Below, in pieces: positions 16,249 through 25,207 of a DNA stretch of 27,917 bases. A model generated the notes under the pieces. It saw only the letters and a program-made list of their open reading frames with translations, was not told the DNA's origin and made no database searches. Position 1 is the first letter of the stretch. Each line of letters begins with the position of its first letter. The stretch comes from Oscillospiraceae bacterium. GTDB lineage: Bacteria; Bacillota_A; Clostridia; Oscillospirales; Oscillospiraceae. The position numbers and the translations under genes were made by a program. Where the stretch lies: the NCBI GenBank assembly GCA_017415945.1, contig JAFQDR010000090.1, positions 1 to 27,917 of the forward strand, given 5' to 3'.

Positions 16249-19200
16249 TTCTTTTTCTCCTCCTCCCATATCAGTACATTTGCAGATACGGCAGTATCAA
16301 CATTTCGCATTGAAGTTAATGTATCAAATGCAGGATCATACGGTCCCGAATTAAACGGTTTCATCAGACGGCCTTCATCTGATGCTGGTTGAACATCTCC
16401 GCCTAAGAACTTATGTCCGAAAATGAAATGATCATCTCCGTATTTATCCAGGAGATTCATCCATTTTTCTGTAATTGTATCTATTTCAGCACATATGTCT
16501 GAACTGTCGTCCTGCATATTGGTGTTGATTTGCTTTATGATATTTGAGCAACGATCTTTCAAAAACAGTTTTACTTCTGTGATTGAACTTTCATATTTCT
16601 CAGTCGTAAACTCCGCCGCACTCTTATCATCCCACAATTCAGGGTGCATATTTCTGAGCATTGCTATCAGAAGTGCATGCAACGCACGCTCTCTTGCCGG
16701 AGCAGAAAATGTTGTAACTCCCGTTGGCTCTACATATTTGTAAAACGATTCATGATACGGCTTAAACTGCTCAAAATGCGAACGATCTCTGCTCTTGGCA
16801 CCGTCATACATGGCAAAAGCAATACCCGGATGCGTTCTTCCGATTCGGCTGGAAGCCTGAATGTATTCACTTGTGAGTTTTGGTTGACCGACCAAAAGCA
16901 TTACATTCAGTCTCGCAACATCAATGCCGACAGAAATCATGTTTGTCGCCAGCACAACAGTGGAAGGATAGCGTTTGTCTTCAATATTTTCTTTTGAGTA
17001 TTCAATCTTCTCTAACTTATCAAGTGTTTCATTCAGCTTGGTTGTCGGCACTCGGCTTGTCAATTCATCTGCATATGCGACCATCCGAACGTTTTGAGCT
17101 GTTCCGAGTCTGTAAACCATACGCTTCATAAAGTCTTTCACGTCATCTTCGATCAGCGTCGAACATTTACCGAGATCACGCAGACTGTTGAAGTAAACGG
17201 TCAAAGTCCAAAGGCTGTCTCTGATATTATCCGGTAAATCCATTGTATTAGCTGTTTGAAGCAAAGCTGCAATGGATCGAATTTCCATCATGGCTTTTGT
17301 TTTTCCGGAAGGCATCAGACCTATATACATTCTTCCGAATTTTCCGTTGCTATGATCAATAACGGATTCCTTCGCAAAAAACGAGTCTTCTGCATCCAAT
17401 CCCGGAGGCGGGAACTGGCATACGTCTCTGTTATAAAGCGAAGCACATTGTTCTTTTGCACGGCGAATCGTAGCAGTTGAAGCGACAACTTTCGGATGAT
17501 TTCCTTTCTTTTGGCAGAGCATATCAATGATAGATTCATACAAGCCGACCATTGTTCCGAGCGGACCTGAGATTAAATGCAGCTCGTCCTGAATAATCAA
17601 CTCCGGTGCTCTGTTGGGACGGTTAATCCCGAAAAACGATCCGACTTCCGGTTTCCACGGAAACATGGCAAATTTATCTACTGTTCCAAATAGCAGTGTC
17701 GGCGGATCGGCATAGAGTTCTTCATCAATTACCTGAATCGGTAAAGAATCACGGGAATAGAAATAGCAACTTTCATGCGGACAGAATAACTGAAAATGAG
17801 ATCCTGATGTTCTGTAACCGAATTGCCCCTTCAATTTTCCGTTTACGACTTCTTTGACCATTTTTGTGCCGCACCAAGGACATTTTAATAACTGGAATTT
17901 GCAATTCTTTTCTTTTTCTTCTCTCAAATTGGAAGCAGTTGCTTTTGCCAAGAAAGTCACCATCTTTTTTGCATCTGCTTTTTTGTTCGGAACATGAGAG
18001 CCGCCAATCCAAAGTCCGATCGTTATCGGTTTGCGACCAAGTATATAGGTTCCGTATTTAGATTTCTTTTTAGTAGAATCTTCACGGATATACTCACAGG
18101 CACAAATCATAGTAGCTGCTCTGGTAAACTGCTGCGCTGTCAGCAAGCGGAGTGTATACCGCATAATGACCGTAGTTCCGTCAGATGTCTCTAAATGAGC
18201 AAGTCGCCGATAAAATATGGTAAACGCTGTTAATCCGAGATATGCTTCCGTTTTACCGCCGCCGGTAGGAAACCAGATCAAATCTACCAATTCACGATCA
18301 GATGAATCTTCTTTAACTATTGAAGCAATGCTCATAACCAGAAAGGCAATCTGAAACGGTCGCCAAAAATACTTATCTTCTGCTTGAGAATAATCAATTG
18401 CATTCAAGACTGCTGCAAGTTTCTCATCACCTGGGAAAGTATCTGTTGACGGTTGTAATTGTAAATGTATTCGCTGCATGAACATAGCTCGATTAGCAAG
18501 CTGAAAAGCATCCCACGCATCCTGGTTATCTGCAAGAATCTGCAAACCGTTTATCATTCTGGTAAGGGAGCGCTCGCAGTTTTCAATATTGATCTTTGCA
18601 GCATTAAGATATTTTTCTTCAATATCTTCCGCTTTTGTCTTTAAATCTTCAATCCAATTTTGATAAGCATCAACAATCTTCCGTAAAGATCTAGTCTTTG
18701 CGGAACGATCCGTTTTATCTAAATCCGAATAATATCGCATGGAAAACGCATTACCGTCATCTATGCCCATTCCTGATGAACTAAAATCCATGCCCGGAAC
18801 CTCGGATTGCGGGAACAAGTCCGTTTGAATAAAGCCATTTCCGCCTTGGTCGATTTCCCAATAGACAGAAGCTCCGAGACCTGTACCGTAATTCTTTTTA
18901 TTACGGTACAGCATTTCAAGTGTCTGTTCCTCAATGTCCTGCTTGGATATATCAGAAATGGAAGCATAGTCAGTCAGAACAAAACTGTTCTCTTTCGTGG
19001 AAACGGAAATACACGGTTGAAGCAAGCAATTTTCGCCGTCCGGTCGAGCTTGACAATCGTTTACAAGCATGATTGTAACGGATGCCGTTTCATTATCTAT
19101 TGGTTGTCGAAGTGCAGTTACTTTCGCTGTTGTTTCGTCCAATGCTTTATTACAGTCCAAATACTGCTCGGAACTGAAATCTAATGAAACAATCACCTCA

Positions 19201-19904
19201 TGCGGAATGCGCACATAGCCCTTTCTCAATTGTGTACTTAGTTTATAGAGAGCATCAATCAGTCCAAATTCATCGCCTTCTAAAACATCCGTTTCTCTTA
19301 GAAGCCTAATTGTTTTAGAGTCCAACTCACTGACACACGGCTTCAGCATTCCCGTACTGACATCAAACTTTACATATGACTGAAATGATGAAGGCACAAT
19401 ATAATGCTCTGGGTCATTCGGATAAAAAGGAATCATGCATTCATCCGGTTTGGCTTTTCTGTAGGTTGCAAACTGTATGTTACAGTTTACGATGTCGGAT
19501 TTACCTTTCGCCAAAAATGTAAATCCGACAGAAGACGGCATGTTTTGAGCAGCGAGACTGATCTCTTCATCCAAATTATTGTCATTATCATCATCATCTG
19601 CGCGCTTTTTATATCGCTTTTGATCTTCTTGTTTGTTTTCCGATTCGTTTTCGGCATCTTTTTGCAACGCATACTCTTCTTCTTCGGAAGTCTCTTCCTG
19701 TTGTTCGCTCATCGTATCATCGTTATCTGCCTGTAGTTGCTGATCTCTGGGAAACAAAATACCGATCGAATAACGATTATGTGGCGGTGTTGAAATAAGC
19801 TCATGTTGTTTATCAGGATAACTGACTTCTGAACCTGGCCCAAGCAATTCAGAACGGATCAATTCGATGTATTCTTTCCGTGCTGCCAAATATGCATCTT
19901 CCAT
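16245..19904 (-). CDS. drmA: DrmA, SF2 helicase of DISARM
   Basis: The protein has 1219 residues. ATG 19902-19904 follows AAGGAG that contains the DrmE stop codon region. Helicase motifs appear in order: Walker A WFPTGGGKTEAYLG (544-557), DEAH-type IIQDELHLISG (770-780), VVASTATI (806-813), motif V ATNMISVGIDVARLN (986-1000) and motif VI QASSRIGR (1016-1023). Between motifs Ia and II are C675xxC678 and C708/C713, a probable zinc knuckle. Residues about 62-115 are a highly acidic, low-complexity stretch. Length and layout match DrmA of class 2 DISARM. It is expected to translocate on DNA as the core of the DrmA-DrmB complex. Confidence 0.9.
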   Translation of the reverse strand: MEDAYLAARKEYIELIRSELLGPGSEVSYPDKQHELISTPPHNRYSIGILFPRDQQLQADNDDTMSEQQEETSEEEEYALQKDAENESENKQEDQKRYKKRADDDDNDNNLDEEISLAAQNMPSSVGFTFLAKGKSDIVNCNIQFATYRKAKPDECMIPFYPNDPEHYIVPSSFQSYVKFDVSTGMLKPCVSELDSKTIRLLRETDVLEGDEFGLIDALYKLSTQLRKGYVRIPHEVIVSLDFSSEQYLDCNKALDETTAKVTALRQPIDNETASVTIMLVNDCQARPDGENCLLQPCISVSTKENSFVLTDYASISDISKQDIEEQTLEMLYRNKKNYGTGLGASVYWEIDQGGNGFIQTDLFPQSEVPGMDFSSSGMGIDDGNAFSMRYYSDLDKTDRSAKTRSLRKIVDAYQNWIEDLKTKAEDIEEKYLNAAKINIENCERSLTRMINGLQILADNQDAWDAFQLANRAMFMQRIHLQLQPSTDTFPGDEKLAAVLNAIDYSQAEDKYFWRPFQIAFLVMSIASIVKEDSSDRELVDLIWFPTGGGKTEAYLGLTAFTIFYRRLAHLETSDGTTVIMRYTLRLLTAQQFTRAATMICACEYIREDSTKKKSKYGTYILGRKPITIGLWIGGSHVPNKKADAKKMVTFLAKATASNLREEKEKNCKFQLLKCPWCGTKMVKEVVNGKLKGQFGYRTSGSHFQLFCPHESCYFYSRDSLPIQVIDEELYADPPTLLFGTVDKFAMFPWKPEVGSFFGINRPNRAPELIIQDELHLISGPLGTMVGLYESIIDMLCQKKGNHPKVVASTATIRRAKEQCASLYNRDVCQFPPPGLDAEDSFFAKESVIDHSNGKFGRMYIGLMPSGKTKAMMEIRSIAALLQTANTMDLPDNIRDSLWTLTVYFNSLRDLGKCSTLIEDDVKDFMKRMVYRLGTAQNVRMVAYADELTSRVPTTKLNETLDKLEKIEYSKENIEDKRYPSTVVLATNMISVGIDVARLNVMLLVGQPKLTSEYIQASSRIGRTHPGIAFAMYDGAKSRDRSHFEQFKPYHESFYKYVEPTGVTTFSAPARERALHALLIAMLRNMHPELWDDKSAAEFTTEKYESSITEVKLFLKDRCSNIIKQINTNMQDDSSDICAEIDTITEKWMNLLDKYGDDHFIFGHKFLGGDVQPASDEGRLMKPFNSGPYDPAFDTLTSMRNVDTAVSANVLIWEEEKKK

Positions 19905-19908
19905 AGCT

Positions 19909-22509
19909 TTACTCCTTCATTGTAATCGGTCTGTTTACCAGATTAATCGGGATTTCCATATTGATTTCGCGTATGGATTCTATTCTTAACACAACCGCAG
20001 AGGAATCTAATCTGTCATATACCTCAGCCATTATATCGCCCAGCTTTGGAACGATACCACTGATCTTTTTTATGATTGCTTCACCGATATATTTCAGTAT
20101 TTCTCCGCGTACTCGTTTAACATCCGCACATGCTTCATAGTATACTTCGGGATGTTCAAACATCTCGGTATGTCCTGTTACAAGGCCGACCGCTCTGAAT
20201 GAATCAATCGCACGCAGTCCGACTTGATGTGAATCTGGATCGAGCCAATGGCGAATGGTTGATATTTGAACTGGGATACCAGTTCGCTTTAGAGCTCTGA
20301 GAGTTTCTTTTGCGCCGACAACCTCAGTATATTCTTTTAGTATCTGTTTCCATTCTTTAGATTTCCGATAGCTTTCTTGCGTTTTTTCACCGAGACTGCC
20401 GATCAGCTTTTGCAGCATATCATCAACAATATCGCGTGTATTTGCATTATTGATCGTGAAAATTAAGGAATCTCCTTCTGCAAGTTTTTCAACATCTTTT
20501 TCATATGCTTCTCCCGTTGCTTTGTCAATAACATAGGCTTTGTATCGTTTTGTAAAAAAGCCACGATCATCGTTTTCAAATATTGCTGATGCCACGCATT
20601 CCGCTGTTGCAGAATTGTTTCCGCTGTATGATGTCAAAACACGAAGATCAGCTTTTTCCTGCAACCTTGTAATATACTCGTCCAGCTCGTGTGAAATATC
20701 TTCCATTGATGCCGCTTCGTTATCACGATTTTCTTCAACAGATTCTAGTTGAGATATATCCTTATCCGGAAGTGTGCGTTTTTCGGATCTTGAATCATAC
20801 AATTCTTCAACAGCACGGGCCTGTTTCATTTGAGCAGAATACAGCCTTTTCTCAAAGTCATATACAAGGGTTATAATTGTCTTCGCAGAGCGACACCGGA
20901 ACGCATCAAATCTTCGTCCTTTCATAAATCCGGAGCTAATAATAATATCAAACATAAGAGTGTGGTCAAATTGATTTGCCGGTATAACGGACAGATATTC
21001 CGGAAAATCCATTACAGAGAAGATACCGAGTGAGCGCAAAACAACGGTGTAATACTCCTTCGGTACTATTATTGCAATCTTTTTATCGTGATACTGACGT
21101 AATAAGGTGAGTAAAGCAGACTCCTTTTCACATCGGTCTGCAAGCATAATCCAGCAGCTTTGAAGAATCTCTATTATTTTTTTCGCATAATCAGATAATG
21201 CCTTCGGAAACAGTTTGCGTTGTTTTTCCAATTCTTCAAGCTTGGCGGAAGGAGATATAACAGTTGTAACAATACCTTCTTCAATCTGTTGCTCTAGTTC
21301 TCCGATAGAGAAAACCGAGGTCAGAAACAGATTCATCAAAGAATAAGCATTCATAATAAAGTTTTCAATTTCAGAGCTCGTATACTCTGAACGCTTAATC
21401 AGAATCATTGTTTGTTTAAATTCTTTGAACTGTTCCCATGTTATATCTGAAGATACTTTTTGTGCTTTGCTTTCGCAATTACTGATAATGCTCATCTGAT
21501 TGCGAAGTTCAGATATGATTGTACTGGTATCATTGCATTGAGGTAATGAGTGCTTTTTTACAAAGGATTTTGTACAAGCAAACAGTTGAGCGTCCTCCGA
21601 TAGATTCAAAAGATCCGGTCCATATTCAGAGTCTATTTGAGTAAGAATCAAAATGTATTTCAAAGTCCGCAATGCTGTCAGTTCTTCCAGTTCATTGAAA
21701 ATTCGACCGATTGTGTTGTTTCCAGTAATAACTAGCCCGATATGCTCATTTCCATCCTGTTTCTTAATAAGTTTTCTTGCAACTGAAGCTTTTGAAGTCA
21801 GCTTTAATATTGGTTCGTTTTGACCGATATTGCCACCGAAAGGAAGCACACTGTTTTCAGCATAGTATGTAGCAGTAATTAAATCCAACAAGCGCGCGGT
21901 TTTACCATGAAAGCGGACAGAGATTCGTTCAATGATATCAGCTCTGCCTTTAGAGATGATGATTACGGATGAAGTATCGGTCAAATCTGAAATATCATTC
22001 GACTTATAATCAAGCACTTCTTTATAAAACATTTCTCTGATCGGATCTTTTCTATGAATACCGCGACCGTCTTTTCTGGTCGAAGCACCGTTATACGGAG
22101 TGATCTGATTCCACTTAATCTCCGGAATATATCCGACTTCTTTTACGGCTTCATTTCCTTCCAACAATACAACCGTCTTGGTCGGATCAATCGGATGAAC
22201 ACATTTCCCCTTAAATACCCAACGTTTATGCTGATAAAGTACATAATCGCCTATATTTAAAGAGAATATTATTTCCTGCGGATCAGAATTGTTTACCAAA
22301 TTTGTAAAGGCGGCAAATACTATGGCTGCGGCATCGAAGACCTTGGAGCCAGTGTGCAAAGCAACGCCATAAAATTGGTTGTCATTTGATATTTCGCGTA
22401 CTAAAAAATCAAGGAATGATTGCAAGAGATCAACGCCGGATACTACTTCATTATCAATTAAGAAATCACATTTGGCAATTGCTTTCTTTACGGCTTCGAC
22501 GGAACCCAT
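19909..22509 (-). CDS. drmE: DrmE-like DISARM accessory protein
   Basis: The protein has 866 residues from ATG 22507-22509, which is preceded by AAAGGATG. The frame extends to a TTG at 22527, but the ATG is better placed. Visible segments are IGDYVLYQHKRWVFKGKCV (about 90-110), a central VIIISKGRADII that may be a P-loop-like fold without a Walker lysine, and a Glu/Asp-rich stretch (about 600-640). Near the C-terminus are TLRALKRTGIPVQISTIRHW and IDSFRAVGLV, which look HTH-like. Position between drmMII and drmA and the overall size fit DrmE, a class 2 DISARM protein of unknown biochemistry. The assignment leans on context more than on motifs. Confidence 0.7.
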   Translation of the reverse strand: MGSVEAVKKAIAKCDFLIDNEVVSGVDLLQSFLDFLVREISNDNQFYGVALHTGSKVFDAAAIVFAAFTNLVNNSDPQEIIFSLNIGDYVLYQHKRWVFKGKCVHPIDPTKTVVLLEGNEAVKEVGYIPEIKWNQITPYNGASTRKDGRGIHRKDPIREMFYKEVLDYKSNDISDLTDTSSVIIISKGRADIIERISVRFHGKTARLLDLITATYYAENSVLPFGGNIGQNEPILKLTSKASVARKLIKKQDGNEHIGLVITGNNTIGRIFNELEELTALRTLKYILILTQIDSEYGPDLLNLSEDAQLFACTKSFVKKHSLPQCNDTSTIISELRNQMSIISNCESKAQKVSSDITWEQFKEFKQTMILIKRSEYTSSEIENFIMNAYSLMNLFLTSVFSIGELEQQIEEGIVTTVISPSAKLEELEKQRKLFPKALSDYAKKIIEILQSCWIMLADRCEKESALLTLLRQYHDKKIAIIVPKEYYTVVLRSLGIFSVMDFPEYLSVIPANQFDHTLMFDIIISSGFMKGRRFDAFRCRSAKTIITLVYDFEKRLYSAQMKQARAVEELYDSRSEKRTLPDKDISQLESVEENRDNEAASMEDISHELDEYITRLQEKADLRVLTSYSGNNSATAECVASAIFENDDRGFFTKRYKAYVIDKATGEAYEKDVEKLAEGDSLIFTINNANTRDIVDDMLQKLIGSLGEKTQESYRKSKEWKQILKEYTEVVGAKETLRALKRTGIPVQISTIRHWLDPDSHQVGLRAIDSFRAVGLVTGHTEMFEHPEVYYEACADVKRVRGEILKYIGEAIIKKISGIVPKLGDIMAEVYDRLDSSAVVLRIESIREINMEIPINLVNRPITMKE

Positions 22510-22523
22510 AGTTTCACATCCTT

Positions 22524-23924
22524 TCAATCACAAATAAATGAATATGTTCTATCTTCGTTCTTAATTATACACCCGTTTTCGTACAATTGTTTAATTAGTT
22601 GAGACGCTCTTGCGGAAGTAACCCCTAGGAACGCCGCAATCTCAGAGCTGTGAACATGACTGTTAATGCCGAATTCGTCTATCAACTCAAAACAACGCAA
22701 CATTGTCGGTTCTCGAAAAGAATCCTTGAATGTTGAATACAGTAAACTGCAGGCTTTCTTTTTATCACCATACAGAGTGAACATTTTCTTTTCCACTGAA
22801 GACATTTTTGCTATCATGTCAGTTATGCATTTGAAAATGAATTCAGCCATTGTCTCAATTACCGGTATAGAAACGGAATTTCCAAACTGCTTGTATTTTT
22901 GCACATCTGCAATATCATCTGGGAAAGAGAAGCCATCGGTTCCGTCTTCCTTCATAAAGCCATAACCTATGAAGCCTTGCAGCTTGCCCCATTCGTTCGG
23001 TGTCATAAAACGAATGTTTTTGGCATTGATCGGTGATTTCTTCTCTTGAACAGTCATTCCGGCATACCTAGAACCATTTGCTGTATCTATAATCAGATTT
23101 CGTTCGCGTCCTGAACCACCGGTGGCAAGTAATGTGTTGGAAATCGGAACTTTAACATCCGGAGAGTTAACGATCCTGTATCCAAAACCGTATCCTTTAT
23201 CAATTTGTCGTTGATTGTGTCTTTCGAGTGTATCAAGATACCCGGAAGAAAGAAAATATTTCGGCGAAACTTCAGAATCAAGAATGTCGCGTAAGGATTG
23301 ATAGATCGTTTTGTTATTTCCTGTCGGAAGCATGTTCGGTAAATCATCGACAAGGGATCCGAAATACTCTCTGCTGAATGCCGCGATATATATACGAGGT
23401 CTGTTTTGCGGAAGTCCGAATTCTTTAGAGTTGCGCAGGAATGCATGACGGTTTATCACGACTTCTGATCGTATATTTCGTTCTGAGCCGATGACCTTAT
23501 AATGGAGATAGTCTTCTAAGACCTCAATTATGGTTTGAAACGTTTGTCCTTTGTTATGAACAATAAGATTCTCAACATTTTCAAGAAATACTACTTTCGG
23601 ATGAGTTTCCCGAATAATTCTTGCAATATCAAAAAAGATTGTACCCTTGATAGTATCTTCAAACCCTAATTGCAATCCTACACTGCTGAAAGCTTGGCAA
23701 GGAAATCCAGCAAGGAGAACATCATAGTCATACTCTTTTATCTTTCGCTTGAATTCATCCGAGGTCAGATCGTTTCTGGGATCATCTCCAAACAAATGCT
23801 CATATGTTTTGCAAGCTGATTCGTCAATTTCTGCCGAAATAACATTTTGAAAATGTCCGGTTAGTTCAAATCCTCTGCGTATTCCACCGATGCCAGCGCA
23901 CAGGTCTATCGTTTTATATATCAT
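22524..23924 (-). CDS. drmMII: DrmMII-like C5-cytosine DNA methyltransferase with C-terminal winged helix
   Basis: The protein has 466 residues. The ATG at 23922-23924 lies inside the 3' end of the Vsr-like gene (11-base overlap). Motifs of C5 methyltransferases are complete: I DLCAGIGGIRRGFE (7-20), IV GFPCQAFS with catalytic Cys76, VI ENVENL (115-120), VIII QNRPRIYIA (173-181), and X QFGNSVSIPV (346-355). Beyond the catalytic fold, residues about 373-466 add a segment with HSSEIAAFLGVTSARASQLI and KQLYENGCIIK, a winged-helix pattern. In class 2 DISARM the DrmMII enzyme methylates host sites so that the system spares self DNA. The recognition sequence cannot be read from the protein. Confidence 0.92.
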   Translation of the reverse strand: MIYKTIDLCAGIGGIRRGFELTGHFQNVISAEIDESACKTYEHLFGDDPRNDLTSDEFKRKIKEYDYDVLLAGFPCQAFSSVGLQLGFEDTIKGTIFFDIARIIRETHPKVVFLENVENLIVHNKGQTFQTIIEVLEDYLHYKVIGSERNIRSEVVINRHAFLRNSKEFGLPQNRPRIYIAAFSREYFGSLVDDLPNMLPTGNNKTIYQSLRDILDSEVSPKYFLSSGYLDTLERHNQRQIDKGYGFGYRIVNSPDVKVPISNTLLATGGSGRERNLIIDTANGSRYAGMTVQEKKSPINAKNIRFMTPNEWGKLQGFIGYGFMKEDGTDGFSFPDDIADVQKYKQFGNSVSIPVIETMAEFIFKCITDMIAKMSSVEKKMFTLYGDKKKACSLLYSTFKDSFREPTMLRCFELIDEFGINSHVHSSEIAAFLGVTSARASQLIKQLYENGCIIKNEDRTYSFICD

Positions 23925-24339
23925 CTGAATTACCTGCTAAGGCTTTTTCTATGATGTCGCAACATCTTTCGGCATTATTTAAAATATCTTCACCCCAAAA
24001 GCGTAAAACGACCCAGCCTTTTTCCTTTAATTTACTATTTACTTCTTCGTCTCGCTTCATATTTCTTTCAATTTTGTTTATCCAAAACTCTTTGCGAGTA
24101 TGAATCTCGTGTTTTTTGATATTCCATTTATAACCGTGCCAGAATTCACTGTCGCAAAAAACTGCAACGCGCTTTCCAATAAAAGCAATATCAGGTTTTC
24201 CAAATACGCTTTTTACATTTTTTCGGTATCGCAGTCCTCGTTTCCATAACGCCTTTCGTAGAATTAACTCAATTTTTGAGTCTTTTGATTTGATGGCTTG
24301 CATGTTTTTATGCCTCTGTTCAGTAGTATGGTTATCCAT
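23914..24339 (-). CDS. vsr: Vsr-like DNA mismatch/short-patch endonuclease
   Basis: The protein has 141 residues. ATG 24337-24339 follows GGAG at 7-nt spacing. Family motifs are RHKNMQAIKSKDSKIELILR (9-28), GKPDIAF with the expected catalytic Asp50, EFWHGY with His68, EFWINKIERNMKRDEEV (84-100) and GWVVLRFWGEDI. Vsr nicks next to T:G mismatches that arise from deaminated 5-methylcytosine, so it is normally paired with a C5 methyltransferase, as here. The zinc ligands of E. coli Vsr (the HGC, HHHHC and WEC cysteines) are replaced by DSE, HGYKW and WGE. It is the first gene of the operon. Confidence 0.85.
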   Translation of the reverse strand: MDNHTTEQRHKNMQAIKSKDSKIELILRKALWKRGLRYRKNVKSVFGKPDIAFIGKRVAVFCDSEFWHGYKWNIKKHEIHTRKEFWINKIERNMKRDEEVNSKLKEKGWVVLRFWGEDILNNAERCCDIIEKALAGNSDDI

Positions 24340-24386
24340 CTGGCAACTCCATTCTTAGCACTGAATTAAGATCAGTTTATTTTTAT

Positions 24387-24415
24387 ATTATACCACATAT
24401 TGCACAATTTGTCAA
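24387..24415 (-). promoter_or_regulatory. Promoter of the DISARM-like operon
   Basis: On the minus strand there is TTGACA (24410-24415), a 17-bp spacer and TATAAT (24387-24392), about 48 bp upstream of the vsr-like ATG. Just upstream, TGTCT and AGACA flank TGTT near 24437-24450, a possible operator. The rest of 24340-24589 holds only the two divergent promoters. Confidence 0.85.
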
Positions 24416-24537
24416 TTGCCAATGTGCGACATTATGTCTTGTTAGACAATGCGAACAAGACCCCCCCTGAATTTATTTATGCCATGCGGGCAATATCGTC
24501 AATAACAAAATTAATATCTCAAAATTAACATATATCA

Positions 24538-24566
24538 ATGACAAACGCTTCAGGATGTGGTATAAT
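24538..24566 (+). promoter_or_regulatory. Promoter of the Crp/Fnr-type regulator
   Basis: ATGACA (24538-24543), a 17-bp spacer and TATAAT (24561-24566), about 24 bp before the ATG. Confidence 0.65.
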
Positions 24567-24589
24567 ATAGGCAGAGAGGATGGTGCGAT

Positions 24590-25207
24590 ATGGACAAACA
24601 GTATCTGATCAATCAACTGAAAGCATTTGCCGACAGCTATCACATCAGCATAGATGAGGATACGCTTAGCGATATTATCAGCAAAGCCAGCTTTCGCGTG
24701 GTATCAAAAGGCGAGATCCTGTCATCCATCGGAGATGATACGGCGATTGCAGGCATGGTGCTCTCTGGTCTGACGAGATGCTACTATATTGACCATGACG
24801 GCAATGACATCACCAGAGGATTTGCTGCTGCGGGATATCTCTGTATGGCCGAAGGCTTTTTCGGCTATGCGGAGCGGCTATGTATTTGGGAAGCGCTGGA
24901 AGAAACCACAGTCATGTTTTGCAAAACGTCGGAGATCAGACGGCTAATCCGCGATAATGTCATATTCAAAGATGCATGGATCACGCTGCTTGAGAAAGCG
25001 TTGCGATATAAGATCTATCGGGAAAACGGATTCCTTGTCGAGAATGCGACAGAGCGGTATCTCCACTTCAAAAAGCAATTTCCGGAGCTGTACAGCAAGC
25101 TACCGCAAAAGCATATCGCAACCTATTTGGGCATTACGCCTGAATCACTTAGCCGCATCAAGCGAGCAATGAGAGAGGAGACTGTCGAATTAAGCAGGAT
25201 ATCATGA
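24590..25207 (+). CDS. Crp/Fnr-family transcriptional regulator
   Basis: The protein has 205 residues. The N-terminal part (about 25-115) is a cyclic-nucleotide-binding-like beta barrel: FRVVSKGEILSSIGDDTAI, then MVLSGLTRCYYIDHDGNDIT. The C-terminal winged helix is LPQKHIATYLGITPESLSRI (171-190). No Fnr-type cysteine cluster is evident, so the signal is unknown. It is divergent from the DISARM-like operon, and its stop overlaps the ATG of an aldo/keto reductase, which it probably controlled. Regulation of the defence operon from the shared intergenic region is possible but unsupported. Confidence 0.88.
   Translation: MDKQYLINQLKAFADSYHISIDEDTLSDIISKASFRVVSKGEILSSIGDDTAIAGMVLSGLTRCYYIDHDGNDITRGFAAAGYLCMAEGFFGYAERLCIWEALEETTVMFCKTSEIRRLIRDNVIFKDAWITLLEKALRYKIYRENGFLVENATERYLHFKKQFPELYSKLPQKHIATYLGITPESLSRIKRAMREETVELSRIS

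Noticed and set aside
16249..16269. Upstream DrmB start with MGGGEKE
   Set aside because: Those codons are the Shine-Dalgarno region (GGAGGAGGAG) for the ATG at 16248.
22510..22527. TTG start for the DrmE-like gene
   Set aside because: The ATG at 22509 has AAAGGA at good spacing, while the TTG overlaps the methyltransferase stop without its own site.
22524..24339. A plain type II restriction-modification pair (methyltransferase plus Vsr)
   Set aside because: No restriction endonuclease accompanies it, and the genes overlap into DrmE-like, DrmA and DrmB, so the DISARM reading explains more.
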